A stretch of 37,993 nucleotides of DNA, taken from the NCBI GenBank assembly GCA_021793645.1, contig JAJYSJ010000023.1, positions 1-37,993 of the forward strand, read 5' to 3'. Positions 32,048 to 37,993 of the stretch are shown here, in pieces. The stretch's first letter is position 1; every line of letters begins with the position of its first letter. Both the position numbers and the translations under genes were made by a program. Source of the DNA: Bacillota bacterium (lineage in GTDB: Bacteria; Bacillota; Sulfobacillia; JAJZYS01; JAJYTV01). Under the pieces are notes generated by a model that was not told where the DNA came from, made no database searches, and saw only the letters and a list, made by a program, of their open reading frames with translations.

Positions 32048-32272
32048 ATGCTCATCGTCTACGGTGCTACCGTAGTTACCCTCATGATGGTCTTCTACGC
32101 ACTGGAGTCTCGTTCTTCGTGGTTCACTTTTGCGTTTGGCCTGGCGTGCCTGGGTTCGTCTCTCTATGGCTGGCTTGCTGGAACGTGGCCGTTCGGCGTC
32201 GTGGAAGCCGTCTGGGCCGTCGTGGCGTTCCGCAAATGGCATCTGCGACGTTCCGGCTCTTCATCGGCGTGA
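32048..32272 (+). CDS. Small two-helix membrane protein
   Basis: This 74-residue protein starts at an ATG with AAGGAGG seven bases upstream. Two or three hydrophobic segments are evident (about residues 2-18, 26-42 and 48-62), with the phrases MMVFYALESRS, SSLYGWLAGTWPFG and VVEAVWAVVAFRKW. The F-Y-A-L-E-x-R-S and W-P-F-G-x-V-E-x-x-W patterns look conserved in short, uncharacterised bacterial membrane proteins. It stands alone, convergent with arsC. No function can be given. Confidence 0.7.
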   Translation: MLIVYGATVVTLMMVFYALESRSSWFTFAFGLACLGSSLYGWLAGTWPFGVVEAVWAVVAFRKWHLRRSGSSSA

Positions 32273-32343
32273 ATGAAGAGGTCTTCGGAGAGCGTGGGCA
32301 GTCAGGGGGTTCGGGCCCGCTGACGCCACGCTCCGCTCACCAA

Positions 32344-32760
32344 CTACGGCCGCGCCGAGAATTCCGTCAGCCGCTCGCGGATCTCGTCCCTTACGGCTCG
32401 GAATATGGTTAGCCGCTCCTCCTCAGTGCCAGTGGCCTTGGCCGGATCGCGTAGCGGCCAGTGCAGGCGCAGAACGCCTGGGGGCGTCACTGGGCAACGC
32501 TCTTCTGCATCACCGCACAGCGTCACCGCGACACGGGCGGACCACAACAGGTCTACGTCGATCGCCTTGCTTTGCTGCGCAGAAATATCGATCCCCACCT
32601 CTGCCATCACCTGGATGGCAAGAGGGTTGACCGTGCTGGGCTCAAGCCCGCCGCTCATGATGTCATAGCGGTCCGCCAACATCACCCGTCCAAAGCCTTC
32701 CGCCATCTGGCTCCGCGCAGAGTTGCCCGTACAGATGAAATACAGAATCGGCTTCTCCAT
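32344..32760 (-). CDS. arsC: Arsenate reductase, thioredoxin-coupled type
   Basis: This 138-residue low-molecular-weight-phosphatase-fold enzyme reduces arsenate to arsenite. The catalytic loop CTGNSARSQMAEG begins at residue 10 (C-x5-R-S), and the two resolving cysteines lie in CGDAEERCP near residues 82 and 89, the pattern of the Bacillus/Staphylococcus thioredoxin-dependent ArsC. WSARVAVTLCGDAE is typical of the family. The ATG at 32760 has GGGGGA seven bases upstream; a 26-residue in-frame extension is not supported. It is 145 bp downstream of arsB on the same strand. Confidence 0.95.
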   Translation of the reverse strand: MEKPILYFICTGNSARSQMAEGFGRVMLADRYDIMSGGLEPSTVNPLAIQVMAEVGIDISAQQSKAIDVDLLWSARVAVTLCGDAEERCPVTPPGVLRLHWPLRDPAKATGTEEERLTIFRAVRDEIRERLTEFSARP

Positions 32761-32905
32761 GGTTGGAATCCCCCTGTCACAATCTATCCCGACGCGCTGA
32801 TCGATCGCTGGTGTTGGACACGGCGATGCCGCCGACATGGGAACTGTCTAGAGCGAACGCTACTGTGGTCACCTCCGAGACGCAAGCGAAGATTGTGTTG
32901 CGGTA

Positions 32906-34204
32906 TCAAAGATGCACGAGCAGGACGCCCGTCAGGGCGAGGAGGGTTACCGCCAGCACGGGGACGGTCAGCGTGATGCCGACGCGAAAGTAGTACCCCC
33001 ATCCGATCTTCACCCCGCGGCGCTCCAGCACGTGCAGCCAGAGCAGCGTCGCGAGCGAGCCGATCGGCGTGATCTTCGGCCCGAGGTCGCTGCCGATCAC
33101 GTTCGCGAGTGCCATCCCGAGCTGCTGGACGCCGTGCGCGCCGGAAGCGTGCACGGCCAGCGCGTTGACCATCACGGTCGGCATGTTGTTCATCACGGAC
33201 GAGAGCGCGGCCGCTAGATACCCTGTGTAGAAGATGCCGGCCGCAAGGCCGTGTCCTCCCGCCCAGGCCATGGAGCGCGCGAGGAGCGCGGTGAGGCCGG
33301 CGTCGCGCAGCCCGAAGACCACGACGTACATGCCGATCGAGAAGACGACGATCTTCCACGGCGCCTCCACGACCAGGCGCCGGACGTCGACGGCGGGGCT
33401 GCGGTGTGCCAGAAGGAGCAGGAGGATTGCCGCCGTTCCAGCGACGACCGAAACCGGGACGTGCAGTGCTTGACTGAGGAGGTATCCGAGCAGCAGGAGG
33501 CCGAGGACCAGCCATGACGCGCGGAACAGCCGCGGGTCGCGGATGGCGTCGCGGGGCGCCTTGAGGCCCTGCACGGCGACATCGCGCGGGAGATCCCGCC
33601 GGAAGTAGAGGTAGAGTGCACCGAGGCTCGCCGCCACCGCCACGAGGTCGACCGGGACCATGCGCACGGCGTAGCTCACAAAGCCGATGTGGAAGAAGTC
33701 CGCGGAGACGATGTTCACAAGGTTCGAAACGACGAGCGGAAGCGAGGTGGTGTCAGCGATGAAGCCGCCGGCCATGACAAACGCGAGGATCGCAGCGGGG
33801 CGGAGCCTCAGCGCCTTGACCTGCTCGTAGACGATCGGGGTGAGGATGAGCGCGGCGCCGTCGTTCGCGAAGAATGCGGCGACGAGAGCCCCCAAGAGCA
33901 GCGTGTAGACGAAGAGACGAAGGCCGCTGCCGCGGGCGAGGCGCGCCATGTGGAGGGCGGCCCACTCGAAGAAGCCGATCGCGTCGAGTACGAGCGAGAT
34001 CAGGATGATGGCGACGAATGCGAGCGTCGCGTCCCAGACGATGCCGACGACGGTGCGGACATCCTGGAGGGAGACGACGCCGAGCAGGACGGCTAGGAGA
34101 CCGCCGACCGCTGCGGGCCAGCCGATCGAGAGACCGCGCGGCTGCCAGATCACGAGCACCAGGACGGCAATGAAGAGGAGTAGGGCAAGCGCGGCGTGGG
34201 ACAT
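32906..34204 (-). CDS. arsB: Arsenite efflux pump, ArsB type
   Basis: This 432-residue membrane protein has about twelve helices and belongs to the ArsB/NhaD superfamily. Motifs include AAFFANDGAALILTPIVYEQ near 100-119, GGFIADTTSLPLVVSNLVNI near 145-164, and SVMNNMPTVMVNALAVHAS near 325. ArsB extrudes arsenite and antimonite, alone or driven by ArsA ATPase. The ATG at 34204 follows GAGGAGG; an 18-residue upstream extension would start in the promoter region. It is divergent from the arsR-arsD-arsA operon and in the same direction as arsC, completing an arsenate-to-arsenite-to-export route. Confidence 0.92.
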   Translation of the reverse strand: MSHAALALLLFIAVLVLVIWQPRGLSIGWPAAVGGLLAVLLGVVSLQDVRTVVGIVWDATLAFVAIILISLVLDAIGFFEWAALHMARLARGSGLRLFVYTLLLGALVAAFFANDGAALILTPIVYEQVKALRLRPAAILAFVMAGGFIADTTSLPLVVSNLVNIVSADFFHIGFVSYAVRMVPVDLVAVAASLGALYLYFRRDLPRDVAVQGLKAPRDAIRDPRLFRASWLVLGLLLLGYLLSQALHVPVSVVAGTAAILLLLLAHRSPAVDVRRLVVEAPWKIVVFSIGMYVVVFGLRDAGLTALLARSMAWAGGHGLAAGIFYTGYLAAALSSVMNNMPTVMVNALAVHASGAHGVQQLGMALANVIGSDLGPKITPIGSLATLLWLHVLERRGVKIGWGYYFRVGITLTVPVLAVTLLALTGVLLVHL

Positions 34205-34246
34205 GCGAGTGGAGCCTCCTCGGAGGAGATGACGCCGCAGAGGGCG

Positions 34247-34285
34247 TTCACTTGACACAATAGCAGGCTAACACATATAAGTGAA
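34247..34285. promoter_or_regulatory. Promoter and dyad of the arsR operon
   Basis: TTGACA at 34252-34257 and TATAAG at 34276-34281 (18-bp spacer; ATATAA gives 17) form a near-consensus promoter reading toward arsR. The arms TTCACTT (34247-34253) and AAGTGAA (34279-34285) flank it as an inverted repeat, a plausible ArsR operator. The region also serves as upstream DNA of arsB. Confidence 0.7.
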
Positions 34286-34304
34286 TCACAATGAGGTGAT
34301 GCGC

Positions 34305-34700
34305 TTGTACGAGAACGAAGCGGAAATCTACCGGGCGCTGGGCGACCCGGTCCGCCTGCGCATCCTGGCGCTGCTGCGCGTGCGCGAGGCCTGCGTCTGC
34401 GAACTCGTCGCGCGGCTGCCCGTCAGCCAGCCCGCGGTCTCGCAGCACCTGCGCAAGCTGCGTCAGGCAGGCCTCCTCAGTGAGCGGCGTCAGAAGTACT
34501 GGACCTACTACGCCATCCGCAGCGATCTACCGCCGCACCTCGCGGAGATCGTGGCGACCTTGCCGCAGGATGTGGAAGACGAGGCGTGGCTCAGGGAAAA
34601 CCACGTCGACACGACCTGCGCCGTCGTACGGGAGCCAGCAGGCGGTGCTGCATCTGGGCCTGAGATTCTCGAAGGGGAAGTGATCATTCGTGGACGCTAA
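34305..34700 (+). CDS. arsR: ArsR-family arsenic-responsive repressor
   Basis: The protein has about 131 residues. It shows IYRALGDPVRLRILALLRVR, the metal-binding CVCEL at about residues 30-34, and the recognition helix SQPAVSQHLRKLRQAGLLSE. A CVC motif in the DNA-binding helix is the classic As(III)/Sb(III) sensor. TTG at 34305 is favoured because GAGGTGA lies five bases upstream and the -10 box covers the in-frame GTG at 34281, which could not be translated; ATG 34299 is a less well spaced alternative. It is the first gene of arsR-CMD-arsD-arsA1-arsA2 and overlaps the next gene by 11 bases. Confidence 0.9.
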   Translation: MYENEAEIYRALGDPVRLRILALLRVREACVCELVARLPVSQPAVSQHLRKLRQAGLLSERRQKYWTYYAIRSDLPPHLAEIVATLPQDVEDEAWLRENHVDTTCAVVREPAGGAASGPEILEGEVIIRGR

Positions 34701-34965
34701 GGTGAAGGAACTGATCGGGATCGCGGCGTCGGTTGCGGCGGGATGTGACAGCTGCCTCGAGTACCACGTAGAGGCCGCGCGCAAGGAAGGCGCGGACAGC
34801 CGCGAGATCCAGACGGCCGTGCAGATCGCGCGCGCCGTGCGGTTACAGGCCGTGACGAAGATCGACGATCTCGCATCGAAATTGGAGCGGGGCAAGAAGA
34901 TCGAGCTGGTGGCGGTCGGCGGCGAGAACTCGGGCTGCGGCTGCGGCGCAGGCTGCAACTGCTGA
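34690..34965 (+). CDS. Carboxymuconolactone-decarboxylase/AhpD-like protein with cysteine-rich tail
   Basis: This 91-residue protein is of the small CMD/AhpD-like family: KVKELIGIAASVAAGCDSCL then EYH contains the C-x2-C-x3-H redox motif (Cys19, Cys22, His26), and a helix AVQIARAVRLQAVTKIDD follows. Unusually, the C-terminus ends in CGCGAGCNC, four cysteines that could bind arsenite or another soft metal. The GTG start lies inside the end of arsR, so translation is coupled. The position between arsR and arsD indicates an arsenic-linked job, perhaps thiol-based arsenite binding or peroxide-type redox support; that is inference. Confidence 0.85.
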   Translation: MDAKVKELIGIAASVAAGCDSCLEYHVEAARKEGADSREIQTAVQIARAVRLQAVTKIDDLASKLERGKKIELVAVGGENSGCGCGAGCNC

Positions 34966-34975
34966 GGAGGCATCG

Positions 34976-35284
34976 ATGATGAGATTGGACGTGTTCGACC
35001 CCGAGATGTGCTGCTCGTCGGGCCTCTGCGGCCCCGCGCCGGACGACGGGCTGATCCGCATCGAGGAGGCGCTCGAGCGGCTGCGCGAGGATGGTGTCGA
35101 GGTATCGCGGCACCAACTCAGTCACGATCCCCAGGCGTTCCTCGGCAACGACAAGGTCTATCAGAAGATCCTCGCCCAGGGCACGGGAGCACTGCCGATG
35201 GTCGCTGTGGATGGCGATCTCCAGTTTGCGGGTCGCTACCCGACTTACGAGGAACTGCGCGAGGCCCTGCAGATCACCACGTGA
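34976..35284 (+). CDS. arsD: Arsenite metallochaperone ArsD
   Basis: This 102-residue protein matches ArsD: DVFDPEMCCSSGLCGP places cysteines 12, 13 and 18 exactly where the E. coli chaperone binds As(III), and GALPMVAVDGDLQFAGRYPT matches its conserved C-terminal core. The cysteine-rich tail of plasmid ArsD is absent, as in many chromosomal versions. ArsD hands arsenite to ArsA. The start ATG has GAGGAGG nearby; the second ATG is a possible alternative. It sits 13 bp before arsA1, the usual order. Confidence 0.93.
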   Translation: MMRLDVFDPEMCCSSGLCGPAPDDGLIRIEEALERLREDGVEVSRHQLSHDPQAFLGNDKVYQKILAQGTGALPMVAVDGDLQFAGRYPTYEELREALQITT

Positions 35285-35297
35285 GGAAGTCGGTCAT

Positions 35298-36176
35298 ATG
35301 CGGTACCTGTTCTTTTCCGGAAAGGGGGGCGTCGGCAAGACGTCCCTCGCCTCCGCGACGGCGGTGCGGCTCGCGGACAGCGGACTTCGCACGCTGCTCG
35401 TGACCACAGATCCTGCATCGAACCTCGCGGACGTCTTCGAGCAGGCGATCGGGCCGCAACCGGTGCCGATCGCATCCGTCCCGAAGCTTGACGGGCAGGA
35501 GATCGACGCGGAGGATGCCGCTCGCATCTACCGCGAGAAGGCGCTCGGGCCGCTCAGGGGGCTCCTGCCGGACGAGATGCTGCGCACGATGGATGAGCAG
35601 ATGAGCGGTCCCTGCACCGTGGAGATCGCCGGCTTCGACGAGTTCGTGGCATCGATGTTCCACGAGGAGTACGACGTCATCGTCTTCGACACTGCCCCGA
35701 CCGGCCACACGCTGCGCCTTCTCGAGCTGCCGTCCGCCTGGTCTCTGCACATCGAGGAGAGCGCGCAGGGGTCCGGGCAGACCTGCATCGGTCCCGTCGA
35801 TCAGTTGCAGACATCGAAGGAGCAGTACGACCGGGCGATGGAGCTCCTTCGGGACGGCGCCTTGACGCACTTCGTCTTCGTCGCGCAGCCCGAACGCACA
35901 TCCGTGGCGGAAACCCTGCGGGCGTCCGGGGAGCTCAAGGAGCTCGGCATCCTGAATCAGCGCCTGATCGTGAACGGTGTCATCCCCGAGGACGCCGCGA
36001 AGCATCCCTTCTTCGCCTCGCGCCGCGCCATGCAGCTCGCGCAGATCGCGGAGATTTCCGCATCCTTCCCCGCGGGAACGATGCAGGTGCCGCTGCTCGA
36101 TGGGGAAGTGAAGGGCGTCGCCATGCTGCGCACGCTTGGAAGGTGGGTGGACCTTGATGCCTACGCCATCCTCTAA
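35298..36176 (+). CDS. arsA: ArsA ATPase, first half-size subunit (A1 type)
   Basis: The 292-residue ATPase carries the P-loop as FFSGKGGVGKTSLASATAV at residues 4-22, switch motifs TTDPASNLADVF and DTAPTGHTLRLLELP, and the two metalloid-binding cysteines expected in the A1 half: GPCTVEIAGFDEF near residue 112 (Cys113 type) and QTCIGPV near residue 163 (Cys172 type). ArsA energises ArsB with ATP. Plasmid ArsA proteins are tandem A1-A2 fusions of about 580 residues; here the halves are separate genes overlapping by 20 bp, so a heterodimer is likely. Start ATG 35298 follows GAGGAAG. Confidence 0.93.
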   Translation: MRYLFFSGKGGVGKTSLASATAVRLADSGLRTLLVTTDPASNLADVFEQAIGPQPVPIASVPKLDGQEIDAEDAARIYREKALGPLRGLLPDEMLRTMDEQMSGPCTVEIAGFDEFVASMFHEEYDVIVFDTAPTGHTLRLLELPSAWSLHIEESAQGSGQTCIGPVDQLQTSKEQYDRAMELLRDGALTHFVFVAQPERTSVAETLRASGELKELGILNQRLIVNGVIPEDAAKHPFFASRRAMQLAQIAEISASFPAGTMQVPLLDGEVKGVAMLRTLGRWVDLDAYAIL

Positions 36177-37065
36177 GGCAGCCGAGCGGCTGTTCTTCGC
36201 CGGCAAGGGCGGCGTCGGCAAGACGACGATGGCCGTCGCGGCTGCGGCGTTCCACGCGCGAGAGGGGCGCAGGACCCTCCTCATCACCACGGACCCCGCT
36301 GCGCACATCGGCAGGGTGCTGGAGTGCGAGGTGGGCGACGAGCCGAAGGCCGTCCCAGGCATCGCGGGTCTCGATGCCGCCCGCATCGACCCGCGCCACG
36401 AGACGAGGCGCTACAAGGACATGGTGCTCTCCGACGCGCGGGCGCGCTACGCCGCGGATACGGTGCAGCGCATGGGGGAGGAGCTGAACTCGCCCTGCAC
36501 CGAGGAGGTGGCCGTCTTCCGGCGCTTCCTCGACTACCTCCTGACGGACCGCTATGAGACGGTCGTCTTCGACACCGCCCCGACCGGGCATACCCTGCGC
36601 CTTCTGGAACTGCCGCTCAGCTACAGCCAGCAGATCGCCGCGAAGGCGCTAGGCGGCCAGGAGACAAGCGCGGACGAGGACGCGGAGGCGCGGCGGATGC
36701 AGGAGGCGCTCCAGCTCCTGCGCGACCCCGCTCGTACGACGTTCGCCTTCGTCGTCTACCCGGAGGCGACGCCGATTGCCGAGGCGGCAAGGGCGTCCGA
36801 AGAACTGCGAGAGATCGGCCTCGGGACGTCGCTCGTGATCGTGAACCAGGTGCTGCCCGAGGAGGCCTGTGTGCATCCGCTGTTCCGCAAGAGGTACGAG
36901 ATGCAGCAGCGCTACCTCCAGCAGGTTCCGACGGACTTCCCCGGCGCCGAGATGCGGCCGGTGCACCTGCAGGAACGGGACGTCATCGGTCTGGATGCGG
37001 TCCTACGCGCGGCCGATGAGGCATTCGGCGGGGCATCTTACGCGGTGGCGCACCAAGGCCGCTAA
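36157..37065 (+). CDS. arsA: ArsA ATPase, second half-size subunit (A2 type)
   Basis: This 302-residue ATPase has the P-loop FFAGKGGVGKTTMAVAAAAF at about residues 12-31, TTDPAAHIGRVLE, and DTAPTGHTLRLLELP. The third metalloid ligand is visible in NSPCTEEVAVFRRF near residue 113, equivalent to Cys422 of E. coli ArsA (A2). The Cys172-type residue of A1 is missing here, as expected for A2. The ATG at 36157 lies within the end of arsA1, so the subunits are translationally coupled and probably made in equal amounts. They would form the ATP-driven motor for the ArsB pump. Confidence 0.92.
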   Translation: MPTPSSKAAERLFFAGKGGVGKTTMAVAAAAFHAREGRRTLLITTDPAAHIGRVLECEVGDEPKAVPGIAGLDAARIDPRHETRRYKDMVLSDARARYAADTVQRMGEELNSPCTEEVAVFRRFLDYLLTDRYETVVFDTAPTGHTLRLLELPLSYSQQIAAKALGGQETSADEDAEARRMQEALQLLRDPARTTFAFVVYPEATPIAEAARASEELREIGLGTSLVIVNQVLPEEACVHPLFRKRYEMQQRYLQQVPTDFPGAEMRPVHLQERDVIGLDAVLRAADEAFGGASYAVAHQGR

Positions 37066-37073
37066 AGTTAGCG

Positions 37074-37432
37074 GTGGACCATGTGGCCAAGATCGCGGTC
37101 GTGGTGCTATCGGGACAGGACAATCCAGGCAGGGCGCGCGCGGGACTCCACGTGGCGAAGCGCATGTACGACGCACGTCAGGAGAACGGCATCGATGGCT
37201 CGAGGTGTTCCTCTTCACGCAGGGCCTGCGGCTCGTGGGCGAGCCCGAGACCGAGCTTGGGCAGATCATCCATGAGTTGATCGAGGCGGGGCTCGTGGTC
37301 GGCGGGTGCTCGAACCAGCTCAACGACTGGGGCCTGACGGATGCGGCGAAGAGCTTCGGGGTGCAGGCCGAGTTCGCACGGGATGCCTTCTCGCGCAACG
37401 CGCGCGAGGGCTACACCGTGATGACGTTCTGA
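37074..37432 (+). pseudogene. DsrE-family sulfur-relay-like protein, frameshifted
   Basis: The first frame (GTG 37074) reads KIAVVVLSGQDNPGRARAGL then HVAKRMYDARQENGIDG; a one-base deletion near 37195 moves the rest to the frame reading LEVFLFTQGLRLVGEP, then ELGQIIHELIEAGLVVGGCS and NQLNDWGLTDAA, to the TGA at 37432. This is a DsrE/DsrF/YchN-type fold with a cysteine (GGCSNQ) at the usual reactive position. One base restores the whole gene, so it is either a recent pseudogene or a sequencing error. Co-directional with arsA2, 8 bp after it. Confidence 0.7.
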
Positions 37433-37433
37433 G

Positions 37434-37872
37434 ATGCCAGCGCAGCACGGGGCGTGCGACAGCGCACGGGACTGGTACTGGCCGGAGTGGGCGGCGAACG
37501 CGAACCTTCCGCGTTTCGTCGTCCGCGACAAGGAGTCGAGCCACGGTGGGTACGCCGATCAGGTGAAGTGCATCACTCTGAAGGATCTCGTGAAGTTCCA
37601 CGGGCACGCCTGCGACAGTCTCTTCCGCGGCGCGATCGCCCTCTCGCGGGCGCTCAGGCTCCTCTTTCCAGACGGCATCGTCGACCGAACGGACCTGCGG
37701 ATCCTTTCGCGCAACAGCCTTGCCTGGGCGACGTCGCCGCGTACCTGACCGGTGGCCGGCTCCGCTTCGGCACGCAGGACGTGCGGGATGAGGTGGGCGT
37801 GTGGTACGTCGTGCAGAGGATCTCGAGCGGCGAGGCCGTGCGCGTCGCGGAGCGTCCAGGGCTCCGGACAAG
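37434..37872 (+). pseudogene. FmdE-family protein (copy 3), frameshifted and truncated
   Basis: ATG 37434 opens a frame with LKDLVKFHGHACDSLFRGAI, DGIVDRTDLRILSRNS and then a shift near 37716 to the frame reading CLGDVAAYLTGGRLRFGTQD and VWYVVQRISSGEAVRV. FHGHACDS is the FmdE core motif, in a divergent form without the usual C-P. Homology stops near 37872, where IS607-like sequence begins, so the C-terminus was lost to the insertion. A single base change would repair the frameshift. It begins 1 bp after the DsrE-like stop, so the two were co-translated. Confidence 0.75.
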
Positions 37873-37902
37873 GCAGGTTCGACGGAGGCGTAGTGAGGGC
37901 TT

Positions 37903-37946
37903 GAACAGTTTACTTGAAAACTGTGCTAATCTCTCTTAAACTGTTC
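37903..37946. repeat. Palindromic end region of an IS607-type element
   Basis: GAACAGTTT at 37903-37911 pairs with AAACTGT at 37918-37924, and AAACTGTTC at 37938-37946 is the same half-site again. Three half-sites in 44 bp immediately precede a MerR-like recombinase start. This layout is seen at the left ends of IS607-family elements, where the serine recombinase binds. The AT-rich composition contrasts with the truncated FmdE gene before it. Confidence 0.6.
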
Positions 37947-37949
37947 AGT

Positions 37950-37993
37950 ATGGAGAGGTTAGTTGGAATCGGTGAGGCAGCCAAGGCATTAGG
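37950..37993 (+). CDS. IS607-family serine recombinase, start only (runs off window)
   Basis: Fourteen codons are visible: MERLVGIGEAAKAL. The LxxIGEAAKxLG pattern is the MerR-like helix-turn-helix that begins IS607-type OrfA recombinases. The rest lies beyond the window end. There is no clear Shine-Dalgarno site. Its insertion appears to have truncated the FmdE copy 3 gene. Other MerR-like regulators remain possible because so little is seen. Confidence 0.6.
   Translation, partial: MERLVGIGEAAKAL

Noticed and set aside
1-37993. tRNA, rRNA or riboswitch genes
   Set aside because: I saw no tRNA cloverleaf, rRNA signature or conserved riboswitch core in reading both strands; short hairpins are explained as terminators or inverted repeats.

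Overview
The window is about 38 kb of mostly GC-rich bacterial DNA. Three unlinked genes encode S-layer homology (SLH) proteins, many genes start at TTG or GTG behind strong purine-rich Shine-Dalgarno sites, and there are FmdE-family, TauE, DUF2231 and COG3375-type GNAT genes. This fits a GC-rich Bacillota lineage of the Sulfobacillus/Alicyclobacillaceae or Limnochordia/Symbiobacteria kind. That placement is inference; no rRNA or tRNA gene is present to confirm it.

Layout. 1-1000: mobile-element debris (IS21-like end repeats, a tyrosine-recombinase fragment with a strong hairpin just upstream, an IS4/Tn5-type transposase tail). 1056-6491: a minus-strand cell-envelope cluster. It holds a complete-looking decaprenylphosphoryl-arabinose-type set (DprE1-like oxidase, DprE2-like reductase, UbiA-family phosphoribosyltransferase) with a DUF2079 membrane protein downstream and an SMR/EamA-like small membrane protein upstream. 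The two flanking membrane genes are visibly AT-richer. 6549-14361: surface proteins. A broken SLH remnant is followed by a roughly 1,600-residue secreted protein with about ten transthyretin-like repeats and an SLH-anchored partner, closed by a strong terminator. 14389-17231: a mannose-1-phosphate guanylyltransferase, a lipoprotein and a DUF2231 membrane protein. 17188-19395: an insertion-like segment with an ImmA/IrrE metallopeptidase and a two-helix membrane protein, flanked by diverged direct repeats derived from the DUF2231/GNAT junction. 19245-24351: GNAT enzyme, membrane protein, CAP-SLH protein, and a ferric-reductase-like membrane protein translationally coupled to two small envelope proteins.

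24564-27468: an FmdE-family protein divergent from a TehA/SLAC1-type (TDT) exporter, then a TetR regulator. Two matching palindromes of the form TTGACYGATCARTCAA lie just downstream of the promoters of the exporter and of the TetR transcript. 27470-31930: accessory DNA with a chemoreceptor remnant, an ArsR regulator, a permease/thioredoxin deletion remnant, a second FmdE gene beside a TauE exporter, an IS256 remnant, a MerR regulator with its classic operator and a thioredoxin-fold target gene, and an arsC remnant. 32048-37065: an arsenic-resistance locus, arsC and arsB on the minus strand divergent from arsR, a carboxymuconolactone-decarboxylase-like protein, arsD and two separate arsA genes. 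37074-37993: a frameshifted DsrE gene, a frameshifted and truncated third FmdE gene, and the start of an IS607-type element that runs off the window.

The most striking recurring theme is FmdE-family genes beside putative anion exporters or metalloid resistance genes (three times), together with the split ArsA pair whose conserved cysteines are divided between subunits. Many genes are broken, so the right half looks like an accessory region undergoing turnover.
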